Of a stretch of 64,000 nt of DNA, positions 30,933 to 41,883 are shown in pieces. This DNA comes from Diacronema lutheri (taxonomy: Eukaryota; Haptophyta; Pavlovophyceae; Pavlovales; Pavlovaceae). Numbering within the stretch: position 1 is the first letter of the stretch; each line of letters starts with the position of its first letter. The position numbers and the translations under genes are program-made. Below the pieces are notes generated by a model. That model was not told the DNA's origin. It did no database searches and worked only from the letters and a program-made list of their open reading frames with translations. The stretch covers positions 1,674,001 to 1,738,000 of the forward strand of contig JAGTXO010000001.1 of NCBI GenBank assembly GCA_019448385.1, written 5' to 3'.

Positions 30933-33659
30933 CTAGATGATCGCAAGCAGACTGAGTGCCATGCCACGCCCAGCGCCAATGCCGCCGCGCAATGGGCGAG
31001 CGCGCAGCTTGGGCGCAGGCCGGCTCACCTCGACCGTTGACGCCGGCGCCGACGGGGGGTCCTCGTCCGCGAGCGCTGCCAACGGTCGGTTGCCCGCCGC
31101 AAGCACCGGCGGGCGCGCAGGTGCGCGCACCGCCGGCCGCGCCGCGCCGGCCGGCGGCGGCTCGCACGCGACGCACGGCAGGACGGCCTCGCCAAACTCG
31201 TCGTACAGTAGCGTGTAGTTGACGCCGAGCTGCGGAAGCAGCTCGTGCAGCGCGCGCTCGGCAATGGAGCACCCGCCGTCGGCGTCCGCCGTGCACGCCG
31301 CCACAGGGCCAGCGCTCGGCGGCGGCGCGTCGGCGGCGGCGGCGGGCGTAGCGCGCGACGCGCGGCGCGCGACAAGCGCGATGGCGGCGGTGGGGAGCGC
31401 GGCACCCGCTGCAAGCTCGAAGAGCCGCCGATGCCTGTGCACGTACCCGCCACACGCGCTCAGAGCGGCCGCGTAGACGCGCATCGCCTCCTGACGGCGG
31501 ACGGCGTTCGGCGCGCGCAGCTCGGGGACGACCGCGGCCAAGTACCCGGCGGCCGATGCGTGGACGGCGGGCGGGGCGCAATCGGACGCGTGCGCGTGGC
31601 CGAGCAGCTCGGGCAGCAGGAGCGCGTGTACAATGTGAGCGCCGAGCGCGCCGAGCCCGACGATAGCGCCGTAGTGGGTCGTGAGGGGCCGCGTGCGGTC
31701 GCGCAGCGCTCCGAGCAACGTCTGCGTCACGCGCGGCTGCAGCGCGGGGTAGGCGGCGCCGTAGCGCGCACAGATGCGCGCGACGACGCGTGACGCCGCG
31801 TCGCGCACCGCCCAATGATCGTCGAGCGGCGACGCGCACAGCCGCTTGTGCACGGTGCAGGTGAGCAGGGCTGGCATCAGCTGCAGAAGGGGGGCGGGCG
31901 CGGGAGGGGGGTGAGGATTCGAGCGGGTGGCGCGCGAGCCGAGGCTGGGTGAGGTGAGGCGTGGCGCGAATCGCGCGCGGCGCGTCGGGACGGCGTCGCA
32001 GCGTGTGCGCACCTGGTGGACATAATGCTCGACGGCCTTTTGCGGCGATCGGATCAGCGCGTCGGCAAGGCGCACGAGCACGCGCAGCGCGGCGGTGCGG
32101 CTGAGAGTCGCGCTCACCTCCGCGCTCACAAACTGCGCGAGAAACGGAGCCAACGGGCCCGTTGATGGTTCGGCAGCGACGGAGCGCAGCACGGCGCTCA
32201 GCTGCGCGGCCCGGGCCTCATCTGCGGCCGCGCCGTCGTCCGCCGCGCCGTCGACTGCGCCGTCCGCGCCGCCCGCGGCCTTTGCGCTCAGCGCGCCCCA
32301 GCTCGCACCGTCGACCGCACCCAGCCGCGCGCGTGCGCTGCCGCTGCCGGCCGGCGCGCGCGGCGGTTCGTACGCGGCGCGCACGGCCGCGACGATCCGC
32401 GCGAAGAGCAGCGCCTCTTCGCTCGAGAGCACGTGCTCCGCTGGGCCGACGAGCAGCGCGGCCGGGTGGTGCCCGCCGCCCGCCGGCGGCGGGCGCTCCG
32501 CCGCGCCGGCCACGCCGTGCTTCGCGCGCTTGGCTGTGGGCGGCGCGTCGCCATCGGCAGCTGTAGCCGCGATGGCGGCGGGCGGCACGCGCTGCGGCTG
32601 CTGCTGCGGAGGGTTATCCGCGCACGCGGGCTGCGTGCCGCCCACCGCGAGCCAGTGCAGTTTAATGCCGGGCTCTCGTGGGAGGGGCGGGAAGGGTGCG
32701 GCGACCAGGTCCGAGAGAGCGACCTCGCGATCTGCGAGGTGGAAGACGTCCGGCGAGCCGTACAGGCGGCAGAAGCGCGGCATCTCGCCCAGCTCCGCGC
32801 TCGTCCCGCCCGTGCTACCAAAGCCATAGAGCGGCTGCCCACGCACCGGCAGGCGCAGGGCGGCGCACGCGCCCGCCGCGCCGGCCGCGCGCGCGGACGC
32901 GCGCACGGCGCACAGAGGCGGCGGCACGCGCGCGTCGGCAGCGCGGGCAGCATGAGCGAGCGGGCGTGCACGCGCGGGTACGCGGGTGCGCGCGTGTGGC
33001 CGCGCCGGCTGCTGGTGCGGGGCGGCTGCACCTCGACGTTGCGGAGGCGTAGGGCGAAATTGATGTCCGCCGTCGTGAGCGTCTCACGTCGCGCTGCGAG
33101 CATGAACTTGCGCGCCTCCTGCGCGAAGGAAGCGCGCGCCATCCCAGAAAGGAGCGCTTGAGTGTGCGCGGTGCATCGCCCGTGGCCGCGTGGGCGCGCA
33201 CCGCCAGGTCTGCGCCGCGCCCCGCGTCCCCGCCGCGCTGGCGGCCGCATGTCCCTCGCCTCTTGCCCGCCACGCTGGCACCACCCCGGCGGGCCGAGCG
33301 CACAGTAAGCACGCCGACGCGCGGCGCGCGGACACGCGTGCGCGCCGCGTGCCGACGCCCTGAGCGCCTCACGCGAGCGGCGCACGGTGGACGCGCGCAC
33401 TCTCGCGCGCACTCTCGCGCTTGCGCGCGCTTGCGCGCGCTTGCTCGCGCGGCACGCTGCGCGCCTGGATGACGTCTCGCAAGCGGTACTCAATTTCAGG
33501 CGCGAGCGCCTCTGCCACGTCGTGGCTGATCGGCCCAAGGCCCTCGGCGACGGAGAGGATCGACTCCTTCCCGAGCACCGAGGCGCGCTCGGCCATGGCG
33601 CCGAGGGTTCTGAAAGAGAGACTCTCAGAACCCTTTTTGGCCATGGCGCGCTCGGCCAT
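30933..33659 (-). CDS. TAF6: TAF6, TFIID/SAGA histone-fold subunit
   Basis: Four exons: 33659 (or 33596) to 33465, 33118-33032, 32834-32013 and 31880-30933, giving 683 or 662 residues. The histone fold is encoded across exons 1-3: SVLGKESILSVAEGLG, then EIEYRLRDVIQ|EARKFMLAARRETLTTADINFAL and NVE|PLYGF, matching animal TAF6. The C-terminal HEAT domain includes HWAVRDAASRVVARICARYG and LTTHYGAIVGLGALG. A Lys/Arg- and Ala-rich linker joins them. Intron 1 (33464-33119, 346 bp) is by far the longest mapped in the window and starts with GC; the others are 197 and 132 bp, GT-AG. Two ATGs are possible because an 18-bp direct repeat duplicates the start region. Confidence 0.95.
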
Positions 33660-33662
33660 GGC
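33582..33662. repeat. 18-bp direct repeat flanking a hairpin at the TAF6 start
   Basis: Two perfect copies of ggcgcgctcggccatggc lie at 33582-33599 and 33645-33662, 63 bp apart. Between them is an inverted repeat (agggttctga ... tctcagaaccct). The spacing keeps the frame, duplicating the peptide MAERA and so giving two alternative start codons. Confidence 0.85.
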
Positions 33663-33717
33663 TCCGGCGTGGAGCCGCGCGTCACGATAGCCCAGGCGCG
33701 TCGCTCGCGGCTCGGGG

Positions 33718-35181
33718 ATGGAGCTGCTTGCGGCGCTGCGGGTGGTGCTTCTCGCCGCAGTGGTGCTTCTTTCTGCCTTCGCCGGCCCCGCTGAGCAGCT
33801 CGTCCCGACGCCGTCGCCGCTCTCGCCGCCGCCGCGCGCACCGCCGGCGCACGCTGCGCTCGTCGTGCTCCCGCCGCAGACGAGCGTACGTCCGACGCTC
33901 GCGTGCGCCGCGCGCGCGCCGCCGGCGCTGGCGGCCACACACCCCGCGTCGACGATCATTCTAAAGCCGCCGTGCAACTGCTCCATCTTCGCTTTCTTGC
34001 ACCTGCGCAAGTGCGCGGGGACGACGATGCGTGCGACGGTCTTCCTCTCCCGCCTGCTCCTCCATCAGCGTTTCGAGCCGCACCTGCCCAGCGGCAAGCC
34101 GCCTCCATTCGCGCACGCGCGCAGCTACTGCCGGCTGCTCGCCGACCACGAGCATGCCTTCCACGCGGAGCTCGACGCGCGCGCGGCGATCGGCGCGGGG
34201 CGACGTGGCGCGCCGTCGCGCCCGCTCATCTTCGACTGGGAGGTGCACTGCGTTCCCGCACTCGCCGCGTTTGTCGGCACACTGCGCGAGCTGCGCGCGC
34301 AGCCCGAGCGCGCGCGCGGCTGCGCGCTCTTTTCCCTCGCGGTGCTGCGCCAGCCAGTGAGTTGGCTCGTGTCCGACTACTTTTACTTTATCAACGAGCA
34401 GGACCACGTCAACGTCTCGCTCGCCGAGTTTGCCGCGCTCAAGCCCGAGGCGCTGCTCCTCGCGGGCTCGGCGACGCCATCGCTCGGGATTGCCCTGCCG
34501 ACGCCCAAAGCTCTCCGGCGAGGCGCGCGCGCGGGCGCGTTCAACGCGAGCGGTGGCGTGGGCGCGCAGGTGGATGCGGCGCACGGCGCGTTGCGTGAGG
34601 CCGCCGCGCAGCTGCGCCACGTGTCCGCCGACGGCGCCGCGCGCCTCGCCGCGATCGCCGAGGCGCGTGGGCGCGGCTCGCGCGCTGAGCGGACGGTTGA
34701 CCGCACGCGCGGCTTCTTTGGCCGGAAACGGCTCGCGCACATGGCGGTGCTGCGTGCGCGCGCCGCGTACTACGCTGTGCTCGTTTCGCACGGCCTCGTG
34801 CGGTGCGACGAGATGCTCGCGCAGGTGGACGGCCAGCTCGCCCACATCGACCTCGTTGGCGTTGCCGAGCGCTTCGACGAGACGTTGCTCCTGGCAATCG
34901 ATGCCGGCGGGCTGCAGGCCCTCCCGCCCGCGCATCGTCTCAACGTTGGCGAGGCGCGCCGCGAGATCAGCCCCGCCGCGCTCGCCGAGCTCGTCCGGCA
35001 GAACCGCTGCTCAATCTTGCTCTACGAGCGCTGGCGCGCGCGCTTCGACGCGCTCGTGCGCGCGCAGCCTGCCGAGTTTGGCAACCGACTGCGGCGCATG
35101 CGTAATATCGTCTCGCGCGCCGAGGACCAAGTCGCGATCAAGCGCGCCGGCGTGAATGAGGATAAGGAGCCGCTCCCTTGA
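33718..35181 (+). CDS. Golgi-type sulfotransferase
   Basis: Intronless, 487 residues. An N-terminal hydrophobic segment (residues 3-22, LLAALRVVLLAAVVLLSAF) acts as signal anchor, then a Pro-rich stem. The PAPS 5'-phosphosulfate loop is FAFLHLRKCAGTTMRATV near residue 95, and the 3'-phosphate motif is LAVLRQPVSWLVSDYFYF near 215. A later VGVAERFDETLLLAI is typical of the carbohydrate sulfotransferase (Sulfotransfer_2-like) fold. Cys are abundant in the stem and around the catalytic lobe. The likely role is sulfation of secreted or scale/wall polysaccharides; the acceptor is unknown. Head-to-head with TAF6, 58 bp from the upstream TAF6 ATG. Confidence 0.82.
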   Translation: MELLAALRVVLLAAVVLLSAFAGPAEQLVPTPSPLSPPPRAPPAHAALVVLPPQTSVRPTLACAARAPPALAATHPASTIILKPPCNCSIFAFLHLRKCAGTTMRATVFLSRLLLHQRFEPHLPSGKPPPFAHARSYCRLLADHEHAFHAELDARAAIGAGRRGAPSRPLIFDWEVHCVPALAAFVGTLRELRAQPERARGCALFSLAVLRQPVSWLVSDYFYFINEQDHVNVSLAEFAALKPEALLLAGSATPSLGIALPTPKALRRGARAGAFNASGGVGAQVDAAHGALREAAAQLRHVSADGAARLAAIAEARGRGSRAERTVDRTRGFFGRKRLAHMAVLRARAAYYAVLVSHGLVRCDEMLAQVDGQLAHIDLVGVAERFDETLLLAIDAGGLQALPPAHRLNVGEARREISPAALAELVRQNRCSILLYERWRARFDALVRAQPAEFGNRLRRMRNIVSRAEDQVAIKRAGVNEDKEPLP

Positions 35182-35540
35182 GCCGCGTGCGGCCGGCGCG
35201 CAGGTGCTCCGGAACGGGAGGGGGGGGGGGGGGTACTCCGAGGGGGGTATCGGGTGCTTCAAGAGCGTACCCGACACGTGATGCCAGCCGGAGGCCAAGT
35301 CTGGCGAACACTAAGCCGGGGCCTGGCCGTCTGGGTTTGCAAGCGGCAGTGGCCATGGCGGGCGGCGCAACACCTGCAGCGCCGACGGTTGGAACACTGA
35401 CAGCCGGCGGACGCCGTCTGCGGGCGGCAGGGCTACCTTGCGTCGGGAGGAAGAGCGTCTGAGGCGCTGGTGGGTGCCACGAACGCAAAGGTGCTGCACT
35501 TGGCAAGCCGCCGCGCGCACAACTTGGGCAGCTTCTCTGC
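35182..35540. other. Intergenic gap with G-homopolymer
   Basis: About 360 bp between two convergent genes. It holds a run of 14 or more G near 35219-35232 and a second G-rich block after it. I see no supported gene. Confidence 0.6.
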
Positions 35541-36301
35541 TTAGCGGGCGGGCTGGAAGGGGAGGGAGGAGTGATGAAGGAAGATGCGGATGTTGCCGCC
35601 GGGGAACTTCTTGTAGCCAAAGGTGTACTCCACAGTGGTGACGTTATTAGTGTTGGCATCGGTGAAGTCGTACCTGCGCGCGTGCGAACAGCCGCCCACC
35701 ACATCGCGCTGCCCGGTTCGCGTCACACTGTGCACTGCGGCGCCCGGAGAGGGGCGATAGAGGAGTTGCGTGCGCTCAGCGGCGCTCACACTCCCATGGC
35801 GTGGCAAATGTCGCCAGAGCAGTAGATGCCGTGGTTGTGGAAGACAACCGAGCTCCACGGCTTGACGGCAAAGCCGGTGTCTTCCATGTGGATGCCAGGC
35901 GCGCCCGCGATGTGGTCCGAGTGCCCGACAAAGTAGGACAAGGCATCCTGCGGGTTCGGGCGGAACTGCACATCGGAAGCAAGGGTGGGCTTGAACATGA
36001 CGAGGAGATGATCGTAGGCGTAGATGTTGCTGGCCGCATCCGTCGCGATCTTGATGTGCTCCTGGCCGGTCGGGTTGGCCGTGTGCGCCGCGCCGATGGC
36101 GACGACCGTGTCGCCCCAGATCTTTTGCTGCTGGAGGACCTCCTGCGTCGTCATCACCAGCGTGTGCGCGTCGGGGCAGGGCGTCGGCGCAGGGCGGAAC
36201 GAGCCGAAGAGGAGCGAGCGCAAGTCATTGGCTGGGGCATCCGCCGTGGGCAGCGCCACGCCAGTCGCGACGCCGCAGAGGATGGTGAGCGTGCGCAGCA
36301 T
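35541..36301 (-). CDS. Secreted NTF2/SnoaL-like small protein
   Basis: Two exons, 36301-35790 and 35673-35541, give 214 residues. A signal peptide is clear (MLRTLTILCGVATGVA, cleavage near residue 20). The mature part has QQQKIWGDTVVAIGAAH, DALSYFVGHSD, WSSVVFHNHGIYCSGDICHAMG and the closing VEYTFGYKKFPGG ... IRIFLHHSS. These blocks resemble a group of marine algal and bacterial NTF2-fold/SnoaL-like proteins; no enzymatic role is established. The splice is fixed by the join AMGVYDFTDA. The donor is GTGAGC and the intron 116 bp. It lies directly downstream of a large A+T-rich foldback. Confidence 0.72.
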
Positions 36302-36346
36302 GTGCGAGGTGGGAATCTGATCACACGACCCGTACTTCGAGAAGGT

Positions 36347-36490
36347 CAAAATTTTGGTTAAAAATTTTGGTATCAACCGGCCCTTAAACTAAATTTGGTT
36401 TGAGGGCCGGTTGATACCAAAATTTTGGTTTAAGGGCGGCCCTTAAACCAAATTTGGTTTAAGGGCCGGTTGGTATCTACCGGCCCTTAA
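36347..36490. repeat. A+T-rich foldback (nested inverted repeats)
   Basis: Left arm 36361-36390 and right arm 36397-36426 are complementary over 28 of 30 bases, with a self-complementary six-base centre (aaattt). Next come a 21-nt inverted repeat (36428-36448), a perfect 30-nt palindrome (36438-36467) and a 12-bp stem with 8-nt loop (36459-36470 / 36479-36490). Shared motifs are ccaaaattttgg and gggccggttg. The last arm contains the stop codon of the upstream minus-strand gene. Its A+T content is far above its surroundings, so a MITE-like insertion or a transcript-end structure is possible. Confidence 0.9.
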
Positions 36491-37261
36491 CCCCACTCCG
36501 CGCTGTCGCCCTCCGCGTATGCCGCTCGGATGAACTTGCGGTTGTCCGGTGTGCACGGGCTGCTCAGCCGCCCCTGTGGGCGTGCGCGAGCGCGCGGCGC
36601 ATGACGCACAGCCCCTTACAGTCGGTGGAGCGCGTGGCGCGCGGCGCCAGCGGGCGTGTGGCATGGAGATGCGCACCTGGGGCGACCAGTATGCGCACAT
36701 GGCCTTGAGCGCAAGACGTAGCCGAGACGCGACCGGATCGGTCAAGCTGACAAGCGCAAAATCCGACAGGCCGTCGCCGAGCACGTTTGCCGCCGGCCGG
36801 AGCGTCTCGAGGAACCGCTCCAGGCGCGAGCGGCACGCGCGCTGCCACGGATTGGAGGGAAAGAGGACGGTGGTCGACATGATCACCTCAAAATCGCTCT
36901 CGTTCAGCACGTGCACGGCGCCGTTGGCCATGAAGAGGCGGTCGACGAAAAAGGCCGTTGCAAAGTCCACGTCGACGCCGTCCGACGCCTCGCGGATGAG
37001 CCGGCGTCGCAACTCCGTGCTCTGAGCACGGCGGGAGAAGATAGACCAGGAGAAGCTGACCACGGCGATCACCACCGTTCCCACCGCTTGCAGCAGCTCG
37101 AACACGTAGAGCACGTCCACCTCGTTCATCCGCTTGCAGCAGCTCGTCCACCCGGACGCTGCGGTGGACGTTGCGCCCGAGGAGTCGGAAATTGCCGCGA
37201 GCGAATTGGCGCGAGTCACGGGACGACTCCGAGAGCGAGGCGCTGCCCGACTCGACACCAA
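36487..37261 (-). CDS. Small membrane protein, unknown family
   Basis: Two exons, 37261-36677 and 36573-36487, give 223 residues (start uncertain; another Met lies about 44 residues in). A transmembrane helix is visible in the first third (YVFELLQAVGTVVIAVVSFSWSIF), followed by a charged block and a region with DFATAFFVDRLFMANGAVHVL and NVLGDGLSDFALVSLTDP. I do not recognise a family. The splice is placed so that SPQ joins GRLSSPCTPDNRKF in phase, with a GT-AG intron of 103 bp. The stop codon lies within the arm of the foldback at 36459-36490, so the 3' end of the mRNA must contain that structure. Confidence 0.6.
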
Positions 37262-37318
37262 TTCGGACTCAGCCGCGCACGGCTGCGGGTTCCACGAGCG
37301 TCTGCGCCATCCCCGCTC

Positions 37319-40300
37319 TTAATGCACCCCGACGCGCCCCGCGATATAGCGCGCCGCCGCCGCCGCGCTGTGCGGCCGTGAGGCTGCGTGCGTGGCTTCG
37401 GCAGGGATCGTGGGCGCGCGCGCGCCTGCAGGATCATGGCCGTCGGGCCGCTGCTTGCTCGCTCGCAGCGCATCGCCAGCCGGGTCCGCGAGCGCCGGGC
37501 TGAGCAAAACCTCAAGGCACTCGCGAAGGCGCGCGACAAGCTCGTGCGCGCGCCGTGCGGCATTGTCCGACTCGTGCGCGCACTCGGCGGCAAGTTCGGA
37601 GAGCGCGCCGCGCTCGACGGCCGGATCGCCCGCGCCGGCCGCCGCGCCGCTGAACAGTGCGTGAGCGCGCGCGCACGCGAGAGACGCCACGGCCGCCGCC
37701 TCCTGCGCATCGTGCACGCCATCGTGCGCCGCGCGCAGCGCAGCCTTGGCCGAGAGAGCCGAGCGAGAAAGACGATGGAGGCATTCGTCGCGCGCGCGCA
37801 GCGCGTCTTCCAGGTCGGCGCAGCGCGCGAGCACGCCCACGTTGATTGCGTGCTGCGACATGACGGGTGCGTGTGCAGCAAGCTGCGCAGACGCGCCCGC
37901 GGCCGCCCAGGCCGCGACCTGCGTGCGGGCGCGGCGAGGTGCGCGCGGCGCGCAGCCGCGCGTGAGCGCAAGCGCGGCGAGCGCGGCGCGCGTGCGCACG
38001 GCGCAATGCGCGGCCGGCGCTCACCTCCACCCGTCCGTGGGCGCGCGCGCCGCGCTTTGCCCTCGCGGCCGCGATCGCGAGCGCAACGCCTGCGCCCGGC
38101 GACGCTGTGCCACCGGCGCCGCGCGCACACGCGCTCGGCGGCCGCGGTGCGTCGCCACGCGTCGCCGCCTCGTCGGGCTGCGCGCGCAAGTGTGCGCGCA
38201 GATGCGTCGAGAGCGCGCAAAGCACCGCACGCTCAGCTTGAATCGCCCGCTCCAACGCATACGCGCCCTCGCGTTCTCGCGAGACGCGCGCCCGCTCCGC
38301 CCCCACGTCGGCGAGCAGCACGACTGCGAGCGCGCACACGAACAAGAGCGCGCAGCGGCGCGCGCGGCATCAAGGAGGAGAGGCGAGGGGGGGGGGGGGG
38401 GGGGGGGAAGAGAGCCGTGCGCGCGCGCGCAACGCGGTGCGCGCGCACGCGCGGGCCGTGCGCGCACCGATGCGATCGCGCAGCAGCTGGGCTACGCCAT
38501 CGCCGCGCGCGGCGAGGGTGTGAGCGCATGCCTGTGCTTCGGCAGCGCGCGCCTCCGCACAGACCGCGCGCGCCTCTGCGTCGGTCACGCGCCTCGCGGC
38601 GGCCTCGAGCTCGGCGCCCAGCTCGGCGCGCGCGCTGGCCGCGTGCCGCTCGGACATGCCGTGCAACTCGTGCGCGCGCGCGCACGCCGACGCCTCCGCG
38701 TGTCGCTTTGCCTCGGCGAGCGCGGCTCGCACGGCAACCACAGCGTGGGCGCTCACTTCAAGCTGTGCGAGCTCAGCGCCGAGCGACGCGCGCGCAACCT
38801 TCGCCGTCCGCTCCGCCTGCGCGGCCACCGCGTCCGCTGCGTCGCGCGCGCGCGCATCCGCCGCGTCGGCGGTGGCCGCGCGGCGCGCGTCGGCCTCGCG
38901 CGCCTCTCGCGCCTCGCGCGCGAGCTCGGCGCGCAGTATCGCAACGGTGGCGTGCGCGTCTGCAAGACGACGCGCGCCCTCCGCCTCTTGCGCGCGTAGC
39001 CCTGCCGTGAGCGCCTCGTGTGCGCGCTCGCGCTCGGCGACCGCGGCGCGCGTCTCGATCGCCTCTGTGGCGCGCGCGGCCGTCTCAACGGCGAGTTCGC
39101 GCTCCACGCGCGCGCGCGCCGCCTCCACCGCCGTCCGCGCCGCCTCGGCCGCAGCCAGCCGCGCGCGAACGCGCTCAAGCTCGGCCGCGCCCTCGGCGGC
39201 GCCGGCAACGGCTGCGCTCGCGGCGCGCGCGCGGTCCAAGTCAACGCGCAACGCGTCGAGCTCGGCGCGTGTGGTCGCGTGGGCCGCCTCCGCGGCCGCG
39301 GCGCGCGCGAGCGCCGCGTCCGCGCGCGCCGCATCGGCCGCCGCCACGCGCTGCGCGTCGGCCGCAACTGCCGCCACGCGCTGCGCGTCGGCGAGCGCTG
39401 CATCGCGCGCAGCGTGCGCGAGCGCGTAGGCCGCGGAGGCGGCGCGCTCGCCACGCGCTCGCTCGGCCACCAGGCCGTGCGCGAGCGCCTTGGCCGCCTC
39501 GGCCGCCCTGCCCCTCCACATGTCGAGCTCGGCGGCGAGCGGCGCGGAGGAGGGCGCGGAGGCGGGCGCGGAGGAGGGCGCGGAGGCGGTCGGCTGCGCG
39601 TGGCCGGACGAGCGCGCGTGCACGCGCTTGAAAAACTGCGCCTTCCACTCGCGATTCTCCGCCTCGAGCTCGCCGTTCTGCTTGCGCAGCGCGGTCACCT
39701 CAAGCTGCAGCGCGGGCACATCCGAGCCGCACCCCTTCTCGGATGCGAATGCGCGCTCGAGCGCACGCACAGCCGCCGTCGGCACGGCGCTGCCTGAGCC
39801 GCCACCGCCGCCGCTGTGCACGGCGGCGATCACATCGGCGGTAGACGCTGCACCGTCGAGCGCGAGAGCCGCGCCTGCGCCCGGCCACCGCGCCACGCCG
39901 CTGCTCGTGGCCGCTGACTGCGGGCGGCGCGCCGGCGCGCGCACGGCCGCGGCGCCCACGCACGACGCGTGGGGTTGCGCGCCGCGCGAGCGTGCGGCGG
40001 AGGCCGACCGATGTGCGACCGTGCCATTTAGCGTGCGCGCGAGCGCCCCCGCGCCCGCTGGCAGCGCGGGCTGCTGCTCGAGATGGCGCGCAAATCGCAC
40101 GGCCGCAGAAAGGCCGCCGCCTCCGCTGCCGCAGCCGCCGCAGCCGTCGCTTTCGCCGCTGGCGGCGCGCACCGAGCGGCTGCCCTGCGCGTGCGGCACC
40201 AGCGCGCCGGCGCTCGTGCTTGCCGCCATGCCACACGCCTCGGTGCGAGGCCCGCCAGTCGGCCCCGCCGATAGATGCCTGGGCGCGGGCTGCGCCTCGC

Positions 40301-40484
40301 CGTCGCCCCACGCGGCAAGCGCGCGCGCTGGACGCGCTGCGCAAGCTCCCGCGCCAAACTCGACGATCTCTATCGCCACCGAGCTCGAGTTGCGCTCACG
40401 CTCGCGCGATAACGTGGCGAACTGCGCGCTGTTTGCTCGCGAGAGCGGCCTGCGCACGGCCGCGGCGCGCGCGTCAAGCGGCAT
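37319..40484 (-). CDS. Long Ala-rich coiled-coil protein
   Basis: Three exons, 40484-38468, 38323-38025 and 37918-37319, join in phase to 971 residues. Residues 1-240 are low-complexity and probably disordered. From about residue 255 (VTALRKQNGELEAENREWKAQFFKRV) to about 900 the protein is an almost continuous heptad-like coiled coil rich in Ala, Arg and Glu, with blocks such as LDALRVDLDRARA and VREREGAYALERAIQAERA-like helices. No known head or tail domain is seen; a structural, centrosomal/basal-body or golgin-like role is possible but unproven. Intron 1 (38467-38324) contains a homopolymer run of about 20 G/C near 38388-38407. Confidence 0.72.
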
Positions 40485-40550
40485 GGCCGTCCGCAGAAAC
40501 GGGCTTTCAAATTGGGGATATGTATGTTTTTACTTTTTTCTGATTTCCGT

Positions 40551-41846
40551 TCAGTCAACCACCTGCCGGCGCTCGCGCGGCAGGACTGGCGGTGCCGCGG
40601 CGGCCGCGCCCGTCAGCGACGCCGTCAGCGAGCCGCGGCGCTTCTGCGACGCAGGCTCAAGCGCGCGCTCGCGGTCAGCGCGCGCATCTCCTGGCCCGTC
40701 GTCGTCCGCATCCGTGCCTGCGCCTGCGCCAGTGCCGCGGCGCGCGCCGCGGCGCGCGCGCTCGAGGAGCGGCTCGCCCTCGGCGGCGCCGAGCTCCACG
40801 CACGGCGGCTCAAGCGCGCGCATGCCGCCGCCGCCGATCTGCCCCGCCGTTACCGCCGCCGCCGCCGCCGGCGGCCGCTCGGCGGCCTGCTGGTAGCACG
40901 CCCCGCCCGCGAGGCAGAGGGCAAGCCCGAGCAGCTCGCGCGCGCCCGCGCCCGAGCGCAGGAGGAGCATTGACGCGCTGACGGACGCGACCTTGCACAT
41001 GAGCCCAACGACGGTGAACGTGGTCGACGTGACAAGCGCGCGAAACCCGAAGCCGAAGAAGGAGATGGTGAGGCCGAAGCAGCACGAGAGCGCGAGCAGG
41101 CCCGCCGTGTCCGCAAGCGCGCTCACTGAGAGCTCATCGGTGCGTGCGCGCGCCAGCCGGCCGGGCTCGCCCGCCAGGCACGCGAGCGCGATGCCAAAGG
41201 CACACGAGAGTGAATTGTTGTACAGCACGCGCGAGAAGGTGCTCATCTGCACCGCACGCATCATCCCTTTCACGTACACCATCTCGAAGGCAAGGATGAG
41301 CACGTACGCGCACGAGACCGAGAGCGTGCCGCCGTCGAGCATTGGCGCGCTCTCAACGTACACGAGCGAACCGGCGGCGATCGTGAGGAGCGCGGCCCAC
41401 GAGCGTGCGGATGGCAGCGCCATGCCGAGGAAGAGCGCGTCGCCCACGGCCGTCGCGAGCGGCACCGCGCATCGGAAGACGACGACCGTCTCGACACTCG
41501 TCCGCTGCAGGGTGAGCATGTTTGCAAAGATCGCTGCGCAGAAGACGAGCGTGATCGTCCAGCACTCGCGTACGCGCGCCCAGCGCAACGGCTCGGCGTC
41601 GACGAGGCCCGCCGACGCGAGCACGCGCACGGCGAGCGCAGACGCGGCGTACTGCACCACCGACATGGTCGCCGGGAACGGGAACGCTTGCAACGTCGCC
41701 TTGTTCGTGACCAGCAGCAGCGACGACGAGGCACAATAACCCGCGCCGTACAACAGTAGCGTCCGCCGCGCCGCTGCAGCGCCGCGCTCCACCTCCGCCA
41801 CCGCCTCGCCCCGTCTCGACACATCGCATCGGCCGTCCCGCGCCAT
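40551..41846 (-). CDS. Nucleotide-sugar (GDP-mannose type) transporter
   Basis: Intronless, 431 residues with about ten membrane helices, of the triose-phosphate/nucleotide-sugar transporter (DMT) superfamily. Helix 1 carries ASSSLLLVTNKATLQAFPFP and helix 2 VVQYAASALAVRVL, both typical of the VRG4/GONST group. Further blocks are LTLQRTSVETVVVFRCAVPLAT and VESAPMLDGGTLS ... YVLILAFEMVYVKGMM. The last helices end QQAAE, then an Arg-rich cytosolic tail. These antiporters bring nucleotide sugars from cytosol to the Golgi lumen in exchange for the monophosphate. GDP-mannose or GDP-fucose is favoured by similarity, but the classical GALNK-type motif is not intact, so the substrate is open. Confidence 0.85.
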   Translation of the reverse strand: MARDGRCDVSRRGEAVAEVERGAAAARRTLLLYGAGYCASSSLLLVTNKATLQAFPFPATMSVVQYAASALAVRVLASAGLVDAEPLRWARVRECWTITLVFCAAIFANMLTLQRTSVETVVVFRCAVPLATAVGDALFLGMALPSARSWAALLTIAAGSLVYVESAPMLDGGTLSVSCAYVLILAFEMVYVKGMMRAVQMSTFSRVLYNNSLSCAFGIALACLAGEPGRLARARTDELSVSALADTAGLLALSCCFGLTISFFGFGFRALVTSTTFTVVGLMCKVASVSASMLLLRSGAGARELLGLALCLAGGACYQQAAERPPAAAAAVTAGQIGGGGMRALEPPCVELGAAEGEPLLERARRGARRGTGAGAGTDADDDGPGDARADRERALEPASQKRRGSLTASLTGAAAAAPPVLPRERRQVVD

Positions 41847-41883
41847 CGCCGCCGATGGCGGCAACTGAGAGTATGTCCGGCCG

